Positions 27,484-35,747 of a stretch of 64,000 nucleotides of DNA are shown in pieces. The notes under the pieces were generated by a model. The model was not told where the DNA came from, searched no databases, and saw only the letters and a program-made list of their open reading frames with translations. Where the stretch lies: NCBI GenBank assembly GCA_031547045.1, contig JAVBSN010000050.1:1-64000 (forward strand), written 5' to 3'. The first letter of the stretch is position 1; every line of letters starts with the position of its first letter. This stretch comes from JAVBSN01 sp031547045. Its GTDB lineage: Bacteria > Bacillota > Clostridia > Lachnospirales > Lachnospiraceae. The position numbers and the translations under genes are program-made.

Positions 27484-28119
27484 GTGAGATTAAGAAACGT
27501 TAAAGGGTCAAGAGAATTAATAGTTAGTAGTGAATATACAGTTAAGGATGAAACATCATTAAAGGGTAAATGGCATGAACTTTTTGGCAATAACAATCCT
27601 ATTCATATAGAAATCGGTATGGGAAAGGGACAATTTATAACTCAACTAGCTATAAACAATCCTGATATAAACTATATTGGTATTGAGAAATATTCAAGTG
27701 TACTTGTTAGAGCTATTGAAAAGCGTGAAGACCTTGATATAAATAATTTATATTTTATTAGGATGGATGCAGAAAATATTACTGAGGTATTTGACAAAGA
27801 CGAAGTTAGCCAAATATATCTTAATTTTTCAGACCCATGGCCTAAAGATAGACATGCTAAGAGAAGATTGACATCTACACAATTTTTTGCTAGATATAAT
27901 AATATATTAATTCCTGATGGGAAGGTAATATTTAAGACTGATAATAGAGAATTATTTGATTTTTCTCTTCTACAAGTTCCAGAGGCTAATTGGAATATAG
28001 ATAATTACACTTATGACTTACATAATAGCGAATATGCTGTAGGTAATATTATGACTGAATATGAAACTAAGTTTTCAGCAGAAGGAAAACCTATTAATAG
28101 ACTTGTAGCTAGTAGATAA
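27484..28119 (+). CDS. trmB: tRNA (guanine-N7-)-methyltransferase
   Basis: A 211-residue SAM-dependent enzyme that methylates G46 in the tRNA variable loop. Marks: IEIGMGKGQFITQLA (SAM loop), YIGIEKYSSVLVRAIEK, the catalytic NFSDPWPKDRHAKRRLTS motif, and FKTDNRELFDFSL. Length is typical. GTG start at 27484, seven bases after AGGAGG. It is preceded by the pit terminator, so it has its own promoter or read-through. Confidence 0.95.
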   Translation: MRLRNVKGSRELIVSSEYTVKDETSLKGKWHELFGNNNPIHIEIGMGKGQFITQLAINNPDINYIGIEKYSSVLVRAIEKREDLDINNLYFIRMDAENITEVFDKDEVSQIYLNFSDPWPKDRHAKRRLTSTQFFARYNNILIPDGKVIFKTDNRELFDFSLLQVPEANWNIDNYTYDLHNSEYAVGNIMTEYETKFSAEGKPINRLVASR

Positions 28120-28172
28120 GCGGTATCATTTTTTTATCTATAGAATATTATATTATAAAAACAGGTGTTATT

Positions 28173-28316
28173 ATGGCGGCTTCTAAAAGTAATACTGCTA
28201 ATAAGTTAAATTCTAGGCTTTATTCAAATAAGAAATTGTATAAGAATTTATATAATATAGGCTCTGGTTTTGAGGAAGTGAAGAAGGAACTGAGTCGACT
28301 TGATAAAAAGCTATAA
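28173..28316 (+). CDS. Small basic hypothetical protein (47 aa)
   Basis: Open frame starting MAASKSNTANKLNSRLYSNK and ending SRLDKKL: 47 residues, rich in Lys, Asn and Ser, no membrane helix. An AGGTG site lies about 6 bases before the ATG, and a terminator hairpin begins 7 bases after the stop, which supports a real small gene downstream of trmB. No family recognised. Confidence 0.5.
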   Translation: MAASKSNTANKLNSRLYSNKKLYKNLYNIGSGFEEVKKELSRLDKKL

Positions 28317-28322
28317 AATATT

Positions 28323-28380
28323 AATCCCATATAATATTGAACAAATCGCTTTCTCGTTTGATATTACATGGGATTTTCTA
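28323..28380 (+). terminator. Long hairpin terminator after the small gene
   Basis: AATCCCATATAATAT (28323-28337) pairs with ATATTACATGGGATT (28361-28375), one mismatch, then TTTTCTA. Confidence 0.65.
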
Positions 28381-28402
28381 TGTATATTTTTGAAATTAGG
28401 GG

Positions 28403-28431
28403 TTGCTTTTTCTTTTTCTATGTTATATAAT
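28403..28431 (+). promoter_or_regulatory. Promoter of tRNA-Lys
   Basis: TTGCTT, 17-base spacer, TATAAT: a near-consensus sigma-A promoter whose start point would fall about 30 bases before the mature tRNA. Confidence 0.7.
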
Positions 28432-28466
28432 CATTTTTGTTGCTACACAAAAGCAACATATTATAT

Positions 28467-28539
28467 GCGCTTCTAGCTCATTCGGTAGAGCACCTGACTC
28501 TTAATCAGGGTGTGCAGGGTTCGAATCCCTGGAGGCGCA
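28467..28539 (+). tRNA. tRNA-Lys (anticodon CTT)
   Basis: Complete cloverleaf: acceptor GCGCTTC/GAGGCGC, D arm GCTC/GAGC, anticodon stem CCTGA/TCAGG with loop CTCTTAA (anticodon CTT, reads AAG), T arm CAGGG-TTCGAAT-CCCTG, discriminator A. CCA is not encoded. Confidence 0.95.
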
Positions 28540-28547
28540 TTTCCAAG

Positions 28548-28590
28548 AGGCTGAGGACTTTATTTGAATAAGGTTTTCGGTCTTTTATTT
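28548..28590 (+). terminator. Terminator of tRNA-Lys
   Basis: CTGAGGACTTTATTT and GAATAAGGTTTTCGG pair with several G-U pairs, followed by TCTTTTATTTTG. It ends just before the stop of the convergent GDPD gene. Confidence 0.6.
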
Positions 28591-28595
28591 TGTCC

Positions 28596-30404
28596 TTATT
28601 CTTTATTTATTAATATTTTTATATATTCATACATAGTACTTGGTTCACTATTTTCAACAAACACACTTCTAGCTAGTAGAGGCATATCTGTAATTATATT
28701 GTCTACTCCCAACCTTTTACATCTAGTAAGTTCTGACACTGTATTAACAGTCCATGCATGTACTTCTTTTCCATTTCCATGTATTTTAACAACTTTACTC
28801 TTAGTAATAAATCCTGAACGCATACTATAGAAGTCTATATATTCATCGTTATATTCATTTTCATAATCGTAGGTTATAATTTTTCCAGTTAATATATTAG
28901 GATTAATATCTTTAACTTCAACTAAAACTTCTTCAGTTGTTGATGATATAACACATTTGTCCCCAATATTATATTTTTCAATTAACTCCATAACATGTTC
29001 TGTAATATCTGGTGTTTTTTTGTTATATTTAATCTCAATATTTAAAATAACTTTTTTATCCTTACAATATACTAATACTTCTTCAAACTTAGGAACCTTT
29101 GTATTAATATACTTTTTCCCAAACCATACCCCTGCATCCAACTTATATATTTCTTCATAAGATGTCTTCCATATCTTAAGTTGATTTCCTGTAGTTCGAG
29201 AAAGATTAGCATCATGCATAAGAATAAGAATACCGTCTGAAGTTTCTCTAACATCAATTTCAATATAATCTACTAAATTATCAATTGCCATTTCTATTGC
29301 AGGCATAGTATTTTCAGGTGCCTCTAAAGACGAACCTCTATGTGCCGTAATATACATACTTTTTTTACTATATAAAAACGGATCCGTTTCATTATTTATA
29401 ACATATAGTGTATTTACACATAGAAGAACAAAGGTACTTATCATCATACCTACAAAAAATAAGTATCTCTTTTTATTTATTGCCCTATGCTCTAATACAG
29501 GTATATTAGCTCTATATGCCTCTTGTTTCCTATAATATAGATAAACTGTAAGACTTACATTAAACATAATGCTTAATATACAATAAGCTACCAATAGAAT
29601 AAATCTAATATTGTCACATATAATCATAGCCAAATTAAGTCTTATTGAAATATCCACATATTCTTTTAAAAGGTTTACCGATAACATATTTAATCCAATT
29701 AAAAGCAAGTAAAAAATATCTATTAACATAACATTTAATATAGTATATCTACATAAAAATCCTATTATATTCTTTTTCCACAAATCAATACTTTGCCTAA
29801 TACCTTTAGAAACAGAACTTTTTTCAAAATATATAAATAAAGGAGAAAATATTATAGCTAGACCTAGCATAACCAAAAAGGCTATTGCTACATATAGCCA
29901 ATAGCCAATCTTGTGACTTTTTAAGAATAATCTAATAGATGTTAAATATGTATTATTTAATATAATATATTGATACACACCAAAAAAACATGTAACAATA
30001 ACTATATATGTTATAACAATAAGTGTAGGAATCCATCTCCATATGTATATTGTTTTAATGTTTATTGTTCCGTAATATATCATATCCGTAAAGGATAATT
30101 TATTATTTCCATATATAGCTCTATAAGTTACAAACAAAACATTAGCTTCAAAGATAATAAATAGACCTACGAGTATAACTGCTGCCACAATAAATATAAT
30201 TCCCTCTGAAGTTGAAAACACCTTATTCATGTTTTCTTTAGTAAGATAACTATAACCTAGAGTTCTTAATAAATATTTTAAACCTTCATTATATATACGT
30301 CGTATTAGAAAAAATGCAACAGTATTAAACATACCTAGAAAGGCTACTACATTAAAGAAATTTGTTACAAACATTTTTCTTAGACTAGTGGGTCTATTAT
30401 TCAT
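28596..30404 (-). CDS. Glycerophosphodiester phosphodiesterase with N-terminal membrane domain
   Basis: A 602-residue protein. Residues 1-330 hold about eight TM helices (the 'membrane domain of GDPD' type). Residues about 345-602 are a GDPD TIM-barrel domain with the catalytic HRG in YITAHRGSSLEAPENT, EIDVRETSDGILILMHD, and NIEIKYNKKTP. The catalytic domain probably faces outside after the last helix. The family cleaves glycerophosphodiesters, including headgroups of polyglycerol-phosphate lipids. It lies 34 bases downstream of a glycosyltransferase gene on the same strand, hinting at glycolipid or lipoteichoic acid turnover. Confidence 0.88.
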   Translation of the reverse strand: MNNRPTSLRKMFVTNFFNVVAFLGMFNTVAFFLIRRIYNEGLKYLLRTLGYSYLTKENMNKVFSTSEGIIFIVAAVILVGLFIIFEANVLFVTYRAIYGNNKLSFTDMIYYGTINIKTIYIWRWIPTLIVITYIVIVTCFFGVYQYIILNNTYLTSIRLFLKSHKIGYWLYVAIAFLVMLGLAIIFSPLFIYFEKSSVSKGIRQSIDLWKKNIIGFLCRYTILNVMLIDIFYLLLIGLNMLSVNLLKEYVDISIRLNLAMIICDNIRFILLVAYCILSIMFNVSLTVYLYYRKQEAYRANIPVLEHRAINKKRYLFFVGMMISTFVLLCVNTLYVINNETDPFLYSKKSMYITAHRGSSLEAPENTMPAIEMAIDNLVDYIEIDVRETSDGILILMHDANLSRTTGNQLKIWKTSYEEIYKLDAGVWFGKKYINTKVPKFEEVLVYCKDKKVILNIEIKYNKKTPDITEHVMELIEKYNIGDKCVISSTTEEVLVEVKDINPNILTGKIITYDYENEYNDEYIDFYSMRSGFITKSKVVKIHGNGKEVHAWTVNTVSELTRCKRLGVDNIITDMPLLARSVFVENSEPSTMYEYIKILINKE

Positions 30405-30438
30405 ATACTATGCAGATCCTTTCATATACAATTATATA

Positions 30439-31596
30439 TTATATATCTTTTGAACTAACTATTTTCTCATATAATTCATTAATAGATTTTGCAAAATGTT
30501 CTTTACTAAATGTAGAAATAACTTGATTGTCATAATAAGCAGCTTGCTCACTCCATGAAGGTTCATGTAATACTTCTACAATATATTTTATAAATTCTTC
30601 TGTTGTTGTATATTGATAGCCATTAAGACCATCTATAATTACATTTTCTAAACAAGCATCTTTTCTGCAAACTAATGGTAATCCGTTAGCAACAGCCTCA
30701 ATATACGTTAATCCTTGAGTTTCACTAGTAGATGCACATATAAATGCATCACCCAAACTATAATATGATGATACCTTTTCTGGCGGAACCATTCCTGTGA
30801 ATCTAACGCTATCTGATATGCCCAATTGTAATGTTAACTCTTCTAACTCTTCTCTTGCTGGACCGCCTCCAACAATAACAAATACAACTTTACTTTCCAC
30901 CTCTAAAAGTGTTTTCATATTATATAGTAGTTCTTGTATATTTTTTTCTGTACCTAATCTTCCTATAGATACTAATATTTTATAATCTTCTGGAATATCT
31001 AATTCTTTTCTTATATATTCACTGGATTTCATCTTATCTGGATTTTTATATTTTTCAATCTCAATGCCTGTAGGTATTACTACTATATCATTTTTCAACT
31101 TATAGCTTCTCAACGATTCTCTTACTTTTGCTGTTGGTGCAATTACTACATCAACTAATCTAAGTCTTTCTCTTGATAAGATAGCAATCATACGACTACT
31201 CATTCTTTGGGAATTCACAATATATCCAGCATATTGTTCATATAAGGTGTGATATGTATGGACAATTGGTGCTTCCACTTTATCTGATATATGTTTAGCA
31301 AACTGAAAACTGAAAAATTCGCACTGACTATGAATAACATCTGGTTTCCACTCAATTAATTCATCAACATATTTATTATGATATGATGTTGCCATCCTTA
31401 CATCTGGATATATCTTAAGTGATAATGATCTAATATAATATACATTATCTATTTTATAGGACTTATGCTCTGTAGAAATAGTTAATATACGAATATTATG
31501 CCCCATTTTTTCAAGCTCATGTACTAAATTTGTAACAGATGTTACCACTCCATTAACAGAAGGTAAATACAAATCTGTAGTAATTAAAATCTTCAT
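30439..31596 (-). CDS. Glycosyltransferase family 4 (diacylglycerol glucosyltransferase-like)
   Basis: A 385-residue GT-B fold enzyme. The N-terminus MKILITTDLYLPSVNGVVTS and motif HTYHTLYEQY match glycolipid-synthesising GT4 enzymes such as 1,2-diacylglycerol 3-glucosyltransferase. The C-terminal nucleotide-sugar site is VSIGRLGTEKNI ... FICASTSETQGLTYIEAVANGLP with the ExxxxxxE pattern. GAGGAG precedes the ATG. Paired with the membrane GDPD downstream, it may build the glycolipid anchor for polyglycerol-phosphate polymers. The acceptor is inferred, not shown. Confidence 0.82.
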   Translation of the reverse strand: MKILITTDLYLPSVNGVVTSVTNLVHELEKMGHNIRILTISTEHKSYKIDNVYYIRSLSLKIYPDVRMATSYHNKYVDELIEWKPDVIHSQCEFFSFQFAKHISDKVEAPIVHTYHTLYEQYAGYIVNSQRMSSRMIAILSRERLRLVDVVIAPTAKVRESLRSYKLKNDIVVIPTGIEIEKYKNPDKMKSSEYIRKELDIPEDYKILVSIGRLGTEKNIQELLYNMKTLLEVESKVVFVIVGGGPAREELEELTLQLGISDSVRFTGMVPPEKVSSYYSLGDAFICASTSETQGLTYIEAVANGLPLVCRKDACLENVIIDGLNGYQYTTTEEFIKYIVEVLHEPSWSEQAAYYDNQVISTFSKEHFAKSINELYEKIVSSKDI

Positions 31597-31759
31597 AAAA
31601 TATTTCTCCTCAACTATGCCACAATGAATTTATACAAACATTATATTTTTATAAATAATTTATAAAATTTTCTGTACTGATAGTATATAATAAATTATGC
31701 AATTTATCCATAATAATCTGTTTACATAGTTACAAACTTACAAAGGGGGCTTGACTTTA

Positions 31760-31788
31760 TTGACACTTCTAAATATATGTACTAAAAT
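31760..31788 (+). promoter_or_regulatory. Promoter of the D-Ala-D-Ala carboxypeptidase gene
   Basis: TTGACA, 17-base spacer, TAAAAT, ending 38 bases before the ATG; GAGGAAA ribosome binding site follows. It lies in the 229-base divergent gap after the glycosyltransferase. Confidence 0.75.
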
Positions 31789-31825
31789 ATAATTTGACTA
31801 TAAAATCCCTAGTGAGGAAATACTG

Positions 31826-33223
31826 ATGAAAAAAATATCAATTTTAATTATATCTTTGCTTTTAGCATTTCTATGTTCATCTGTAGTATACGCTACTTCT
31901 ACATCAAATAATGAAGAAGGTGACGATTCTAGTTCTACTCCAACAGATATATTTACCACAGAATATCCTGATGACCCATCAAGAGAGCCTAGCATTGTAG
32001 CTGAAGCTGCTATAATTATGGATGCCAAAACAGGACAAATATTATACGAGAAAAACATTTATGATGCCTACTATCCAGCAAGTATAACTAAAGTATTAAC
32101 CATGCTTGTTGCTCTTGAACATTGCAGTGATTTTTCTGAAACCGTTACTTTTTCTGATAATGCAATTTGGGGTATAGAACGTGATAGTAGCCATATTGCT
32201 CTAGATGTAGGTGAGCAAATTAGTGTTGAAGATTGCCTATATGCTATAAGCATCCGATCTGCAAACGAAGCCGCTTATGGTCTTGCTGAACATATCGGTG
32301 GTGACTTACCTGGATTTGCAAATATGATGAATCAAAAAGCAGAGGACTTAGGATGTGTTAATTCTCACTTTGTCAATGCAAATGGTCTTCATGATCCTGA
32401 TCACTACACTTGTGCTTATGATATGGCTCTTATTACACAAGATGCATTAAGATATAAAATGTTTAGAGAGTTAACTTCTGCTAAATCACATATAATACCA
32501 CCAACTAATAAGAATGAAGATGCCCGTGAATTATATTCTAAAAACAAGATTCTTAAATCTTCTTCTGAGTATTATTACGAATTTGCTGAAGGTGGTAAAA
32601 CAGGCTATACAACAGATAGTTTGAATACACTTGTAACATATGCGAAAAAGGATGACTTAGAATTAATATGTGTTATCTTACGTTGCAATAAATCATATAA
32701 TGCCTATACTGATACTAGAGCATTATTTAGATATTGTTATAATAATTATAAAGTATCTTATCCACTAGCTGATTTTACATTTGATACTTTAAATGATTCT
32801 TCAAATGATTATATAACAAAGAATTTTAATAATACAATTGAACATGACACTTTATCATATTCAGTAGATAAATCATATTCAATTTTAATACCAAGTAGTG
32901 CTGATGTTTCTCAGCTTACAAAGCAAGTTGAAATCTTTGATGCTCCTGATGAAAATGGATATGCTGGTAAAATAACCTTATTATATGGAGAGCAAAACTT
33001 AGGAGAAGCACCTATTTCCTACGATAATCTATCAACTAGTCTCAATCCATATACTGATATTGAAAAAACTATGGAAACAGAGGCTCCCGTAAAAACAAAA
33101 TTTATTATTGCAGGTATTATTGTAGGTGTAATATTATTAATATTTATAATTGTTAAAATAAGCTTACACTCTCAACGAAGAAGACGTCGTAGAAACAGAA
33201 GACGAAACGATTATTACTTTTAA
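31826..33223 (+). CDS. D-alanyl-D-alanine carboxypeptidase (DacF-like, penicillin-binding protein 5 family)
   Basis: A 465-residue exported serine peptidase S11. Signal peptide 1-23; acidic linker to about 55; catalytic S86xxK89 in YPASITKVLTML; SxN in IRSANEAAYGLAEH; KTG in EGGKTGYTTDSLNT. These are the three active-site boxes. A beta-rich C-terminal domain follows, then a TM anchor (about 425-447) and an unusual arginine-rich tail (RRRRRRNRRRND). It trims the terminal D-Ala of peptidoglycan stem peptides. The C-terminal membrane anchor is normal for the family, though the Arg run is extreme. Confidence 0.9.
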   Translation: MKKISILIISLLLAFLCSSVVYATSTSNNEEGDDSSSTPTDIFTTEYPDDPSREPSIVAEAAIIMDAKTGQILYEKNIYDAYYPASITKVLTMLVALEHCSDFSETVTFSDNAIWGIERDSSHIALDVGEQISVEDCLYAISIRSANEAAYGLAEHIGGDLPGFANMMNQKAEDLGCVNSHFVNANGLHDPDHYTCAYDMALITQDALRYKMFRELTSAKSHIIPPTNKNEDARELYSKNKILKSSSEYYYEFAEGGKTGYTTDSLNTLVTYAKKDDLELICVILRCNKSYNAYTDTRALFRYCYNNYKVSYPLADFTFDTLNDSSNDYITKNFNNTIEHDTLSYSVDKSYSILIPSSADVSQLTKQVEIFDAPDENGYAGKITLLYGEQNLGEAPISYDNLSTSLNPYTDIEKTMETEAPVKTKFIIAGIIVGVILLIFIIVKISLHSQRRRRRRNRRRNDYYF

Positions 33224-33231
33224 AACAAAAG

Positions 33232-33266
33232 GGGTGGTATAAGAAATATTTTCTTATACCACCCTT
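33232..33266. terminator. Bidirectional terminator between dac and the next gene
   Basis: Stem GGTGGTATAAGAAA with TTTCTTATACCACC (about 33233-33263), short loop, between convergent genes. T-rich tails on both strands. Confidence 0.8.
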
Positions 33267-33268
33267 TA

Positions 33269-34285
33269 CTAACAATAATTATTGCACTCTAATATTACTG
33301 TATATGCGCCAGCACAAGCTCCATATAATACTCCGAAAATCATAAAGGATAACCAGCAGGATTGCCATGTGTGAAAGACTAACCCCCATGTTAAAAATAC
33401 AATTACAGCAAGTCCCCATAGCACCAATGTAACTAAATATAAAATCTGATAATACTTAGGTAAAGTATACTTTCTATATAATATAGTTCCAAAAAGTATT
33501 CGTTCATAACAATCTTTCATTAATCCATAATTAACAAGTATCATTGTTGATATTCCAAGTATAGCAAGCATTATACATACTGCATATCCACCATAACGCT
33601 CCAATTCCAATTCAGGATACAAGTCTGCTCTCATTCTTAATGCAACCACTGGAACTATTGATAATGCAATTAATACTAATGCACATTTTACAGGAAAATC
33701 ATGTTTAGCTATGAATCTACCATATTCCTCTTGTAATTCATAATACTTATCTTCAGTAAGCCTAGCTCTATTCTCTGAAATAAATCTATTTTTATTTACC
33801 AAATAAGCAGATTTGGCAAAGCCAGGTAGATTTGAAAGTATAAGAATCATAGATATTATCAAACACGGAATAGGATATATACCGTCTGTTATCTCAGCTT
33901 CTGGTCCCATTACCTCTCCCCATGCTGCTATAGATAAAAATAATGCTATTCCTATAATAAGTCCACAAAGTCCTCTAGCTAGTAACCATACCCATTTTTT
34001 ATTATCGCGTATGTGTTTATCAATTATAGGTTCGCTAAAATTAAATATCATAATAGGTAGACCATATATAAATGTATCCATAAATGCAGGTTCTAAGTTT
34101 AATCTCTCATCTAATTCCTTTAATTCTTTTTTCTCCATTTCACGCATTTCTTTGGTCTTACGATCTACACGTTTTTTTGCTTCTTCCTTTTTTTCTATGC
34201 ACGCTTCATCTAACTGATCCAACAGTATTTTCATATCGAATTTCTTCTCAACAATTTTCGAAGTATACTCCTTATATTCGTCCAT
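33269..34285 (-). CDS. Hypothetical coiled-coil and multi-pass membrane protein
   Basis: About 338 residues, no family recognised. Residues 1-70 are highly charged with heptad character (KKEEAKKRVDRKTKEMREME). Then come seven or so TM helices in two groups, with basic loops between. ATG at 34285 (MDEYKEYTSK) is preferred because GGAGG lies 5 bases before it. The upstream in-frame ATG at 34297 overlaps that ribosome binding site. It is divergent from the DegS-like gene. No function can be assigned. Confidence 0.65.
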   Translation of the reverse strand: MDEYKEYTSKIVEKKFDMKILLDQLDEACIEKKEEAKKRVDRKTKEMREMEKKELKELDERLNLEPAFMDTFIYGLPIMIFNFSEPIIDKHIRDNKKWVWLLARGLCGLIIGIALFLSIAAWGEVMGPEAEITDGIYPIPCLIISMILILSNLPGFAKSAYLVNKNRFISENRARLTEDKYYELQEEYGRFIAKHDFPVKCALVLIALSIVPVVALRMRADLYPELELERYGGYAVCIMLAILGISTMILVNYGLMKDCYERILFGTILYRKYTLPKYYQILYLVTLVLWGLAVIVFLTWGLVFHTWQSCWLSFMIFGVLYGACAGAYTVILECNNYC

Positions 34286-34542
34286 CTTGTCCTCCATTTT
34301 TCTTTTGTTTGTTAAAATAAACTTTTCTATAGTAGTAATTCAACAAAATGTGTATTTTTACAAATATTCTTCTTTTCGGTTACTACGTTCGTAGTCCTTA
34401 ATAAGAATTTATCACATTTTTTTACATTGGTCAAGTATTTTTACAGATTTTTTATAATTTCTTTAAATTATGCTTTTATCTTTTGTCAATATCGTTTATG
34501 ATAGTAATTAGGTGTATTTTACTATTTACAAAGGAGAGCGCT

Positions 34543-35688
34543 ATGCTTAATATCGATATTGAAAATTTAAGTATAATTAAAGATTCTAATGATGAAATGC
34601 TTAATTACTTTAATGAGTCTTATATAAATAATTTAGAGTTAATTCAAGCTTTAAAAACTGAACTTTTTGAATTAAGCATTAAGATTGAAGAGATTGAGAA
34701 AACAAAGGCTCTATATTCTTATAAAAGTGATACTAAGCGTAATTTATTTTCTCCTATCATTAGCGACGATACTATTATAAATGATAAGCAACGTATTCTA
34801 GATAATCAATTATCTGATTTATATTCTGCCAAAGATGCTCTTAATAAAAGAATACTACACATTGAAGATTCTCTCAACATATTACAAGAAAGACTTGATA
34901 AACTTCAACGTGCAAATAGTAGCATTAATATCTTATTGGATAGCAATGGCTATTCTTCTATTAATGAATCTTCTCTTGATAATGAAGGTTTTGAGTTTAT
35001 TGAAGAGCCTACAGAAGCTCCAACACAACATACAGGATATAATATATTAATGCTTCAAGAATATCAAAACAGTAACATTGCTTCAACCCTTAACAATAAT
35101 ATTAAGCAACAGATTATAAATAATAACCATAAGGCTGAAGTATTGAATTGGTTACTTAATTCAGATATATCCAGAGCAAAGCTTACATTAAAAGAAATGC
35201 TTAACTCATATAGTAATATTTTAAGTGATATTGATAAAACTATTGATTCATTAAATTATAATATAGATACCAAACAGCCAATTTGGATGATGATTGATAA
35301 TTTAATAATGGACTATAGAGATAATCATCCTGAATGTATTATCGAAGCTAATACTGAATATCCTGATTATGAAATGAATATACACCCTGTAATCACAATT
35401 AATTTAATTAATATCCTACGTGAATTATTAGATAATGTATTTAAACACTCCAATGCTAACAAAGTTACTCTTCGTATATATATAAGTAGTCATATTATTG
35501 ATGTGTATATAAATGATAATGGTGTTGGAATTAATTCTGATTATTTGCTAACAAGCAACTGGTATAGCGGACTACATCGTCTACACCAGATTATTAATTT
35601 ACTAGATGGCAATATTAAAATTGAAGGCGATTTAATTTCTGGTACAAATGTTAGATTCTCTTTTCCTATATCTAACGTTAAACACTAA
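34543..35688 (+). CDS. DegS-like histidine kinase lacking the phospho-acceptor histidine
   Basis: A 381-residue soluble protein. Residues 1-135 form a coiled coil like the DegS sensor domain. After a short acidic linker, the dimerisation segment (about 170-200, LMLQEYQNSNIASTLNNN) lines up with the QEEERKRVSREIHDG box of DegS, but the His position is Asn184 and the following D and G are also Asn. The C-terminal HATPase keeps LRELLDNVFKHSNANKV (N box), INDNGVGIN and SGTNVRF. It therefore probably binds ATP but cannot autophosphorylate in the usual way. No DegU-type partner is adjacent. AAAGGAG precedes the ATG at 34543; argS follows after 59 bases. Confidence 0.7.
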   Translation: MLNIDIENLSIIKDSNDEMLNYFNESYINNLELIQALKTELFELSIKIEEIEKTKALYSYKSDTKRNLFSPIISDDTIINDKQRILDNQLSDLYSAKDALNKRILHIEDSLNILQERLDKLQRANSSINILLDSNGYSSINESSLDNEGFEFIEEPTEAPTQHTGYNILMLQEYQNSNIASTLNNNIKQQIINNNHKAEVLNWLLNSDISRAKLTLKEMLNSYSNILSDIDKTIDSLNYNIDTKQPIWMMIDNLIMDYRDNHPECIIEANTEYPDYEMNIHPVITINLINILRELLDNVFKHSNANKVTLRIYISSHIIDVYINDNGVGINSDYLLTSNWYSGLHRLHQIINLLDGNIKIEGDLISGTNVRFSFPISNVKH

Positions 35689-35747
35689 TTTTATTTGTTA
35701 TTAATTTTATTATTATATAAATATATTTTTAAGGAAGGTTTATTGTA

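Noticed and set aside
31405..31440. TTAAGTGATAATGAT, similar to the dispersed repeat
   Set aside because: It lies inside the glycosyltransferase coding sequence, matches only one block, and codes for a conserved-looking protein segment.
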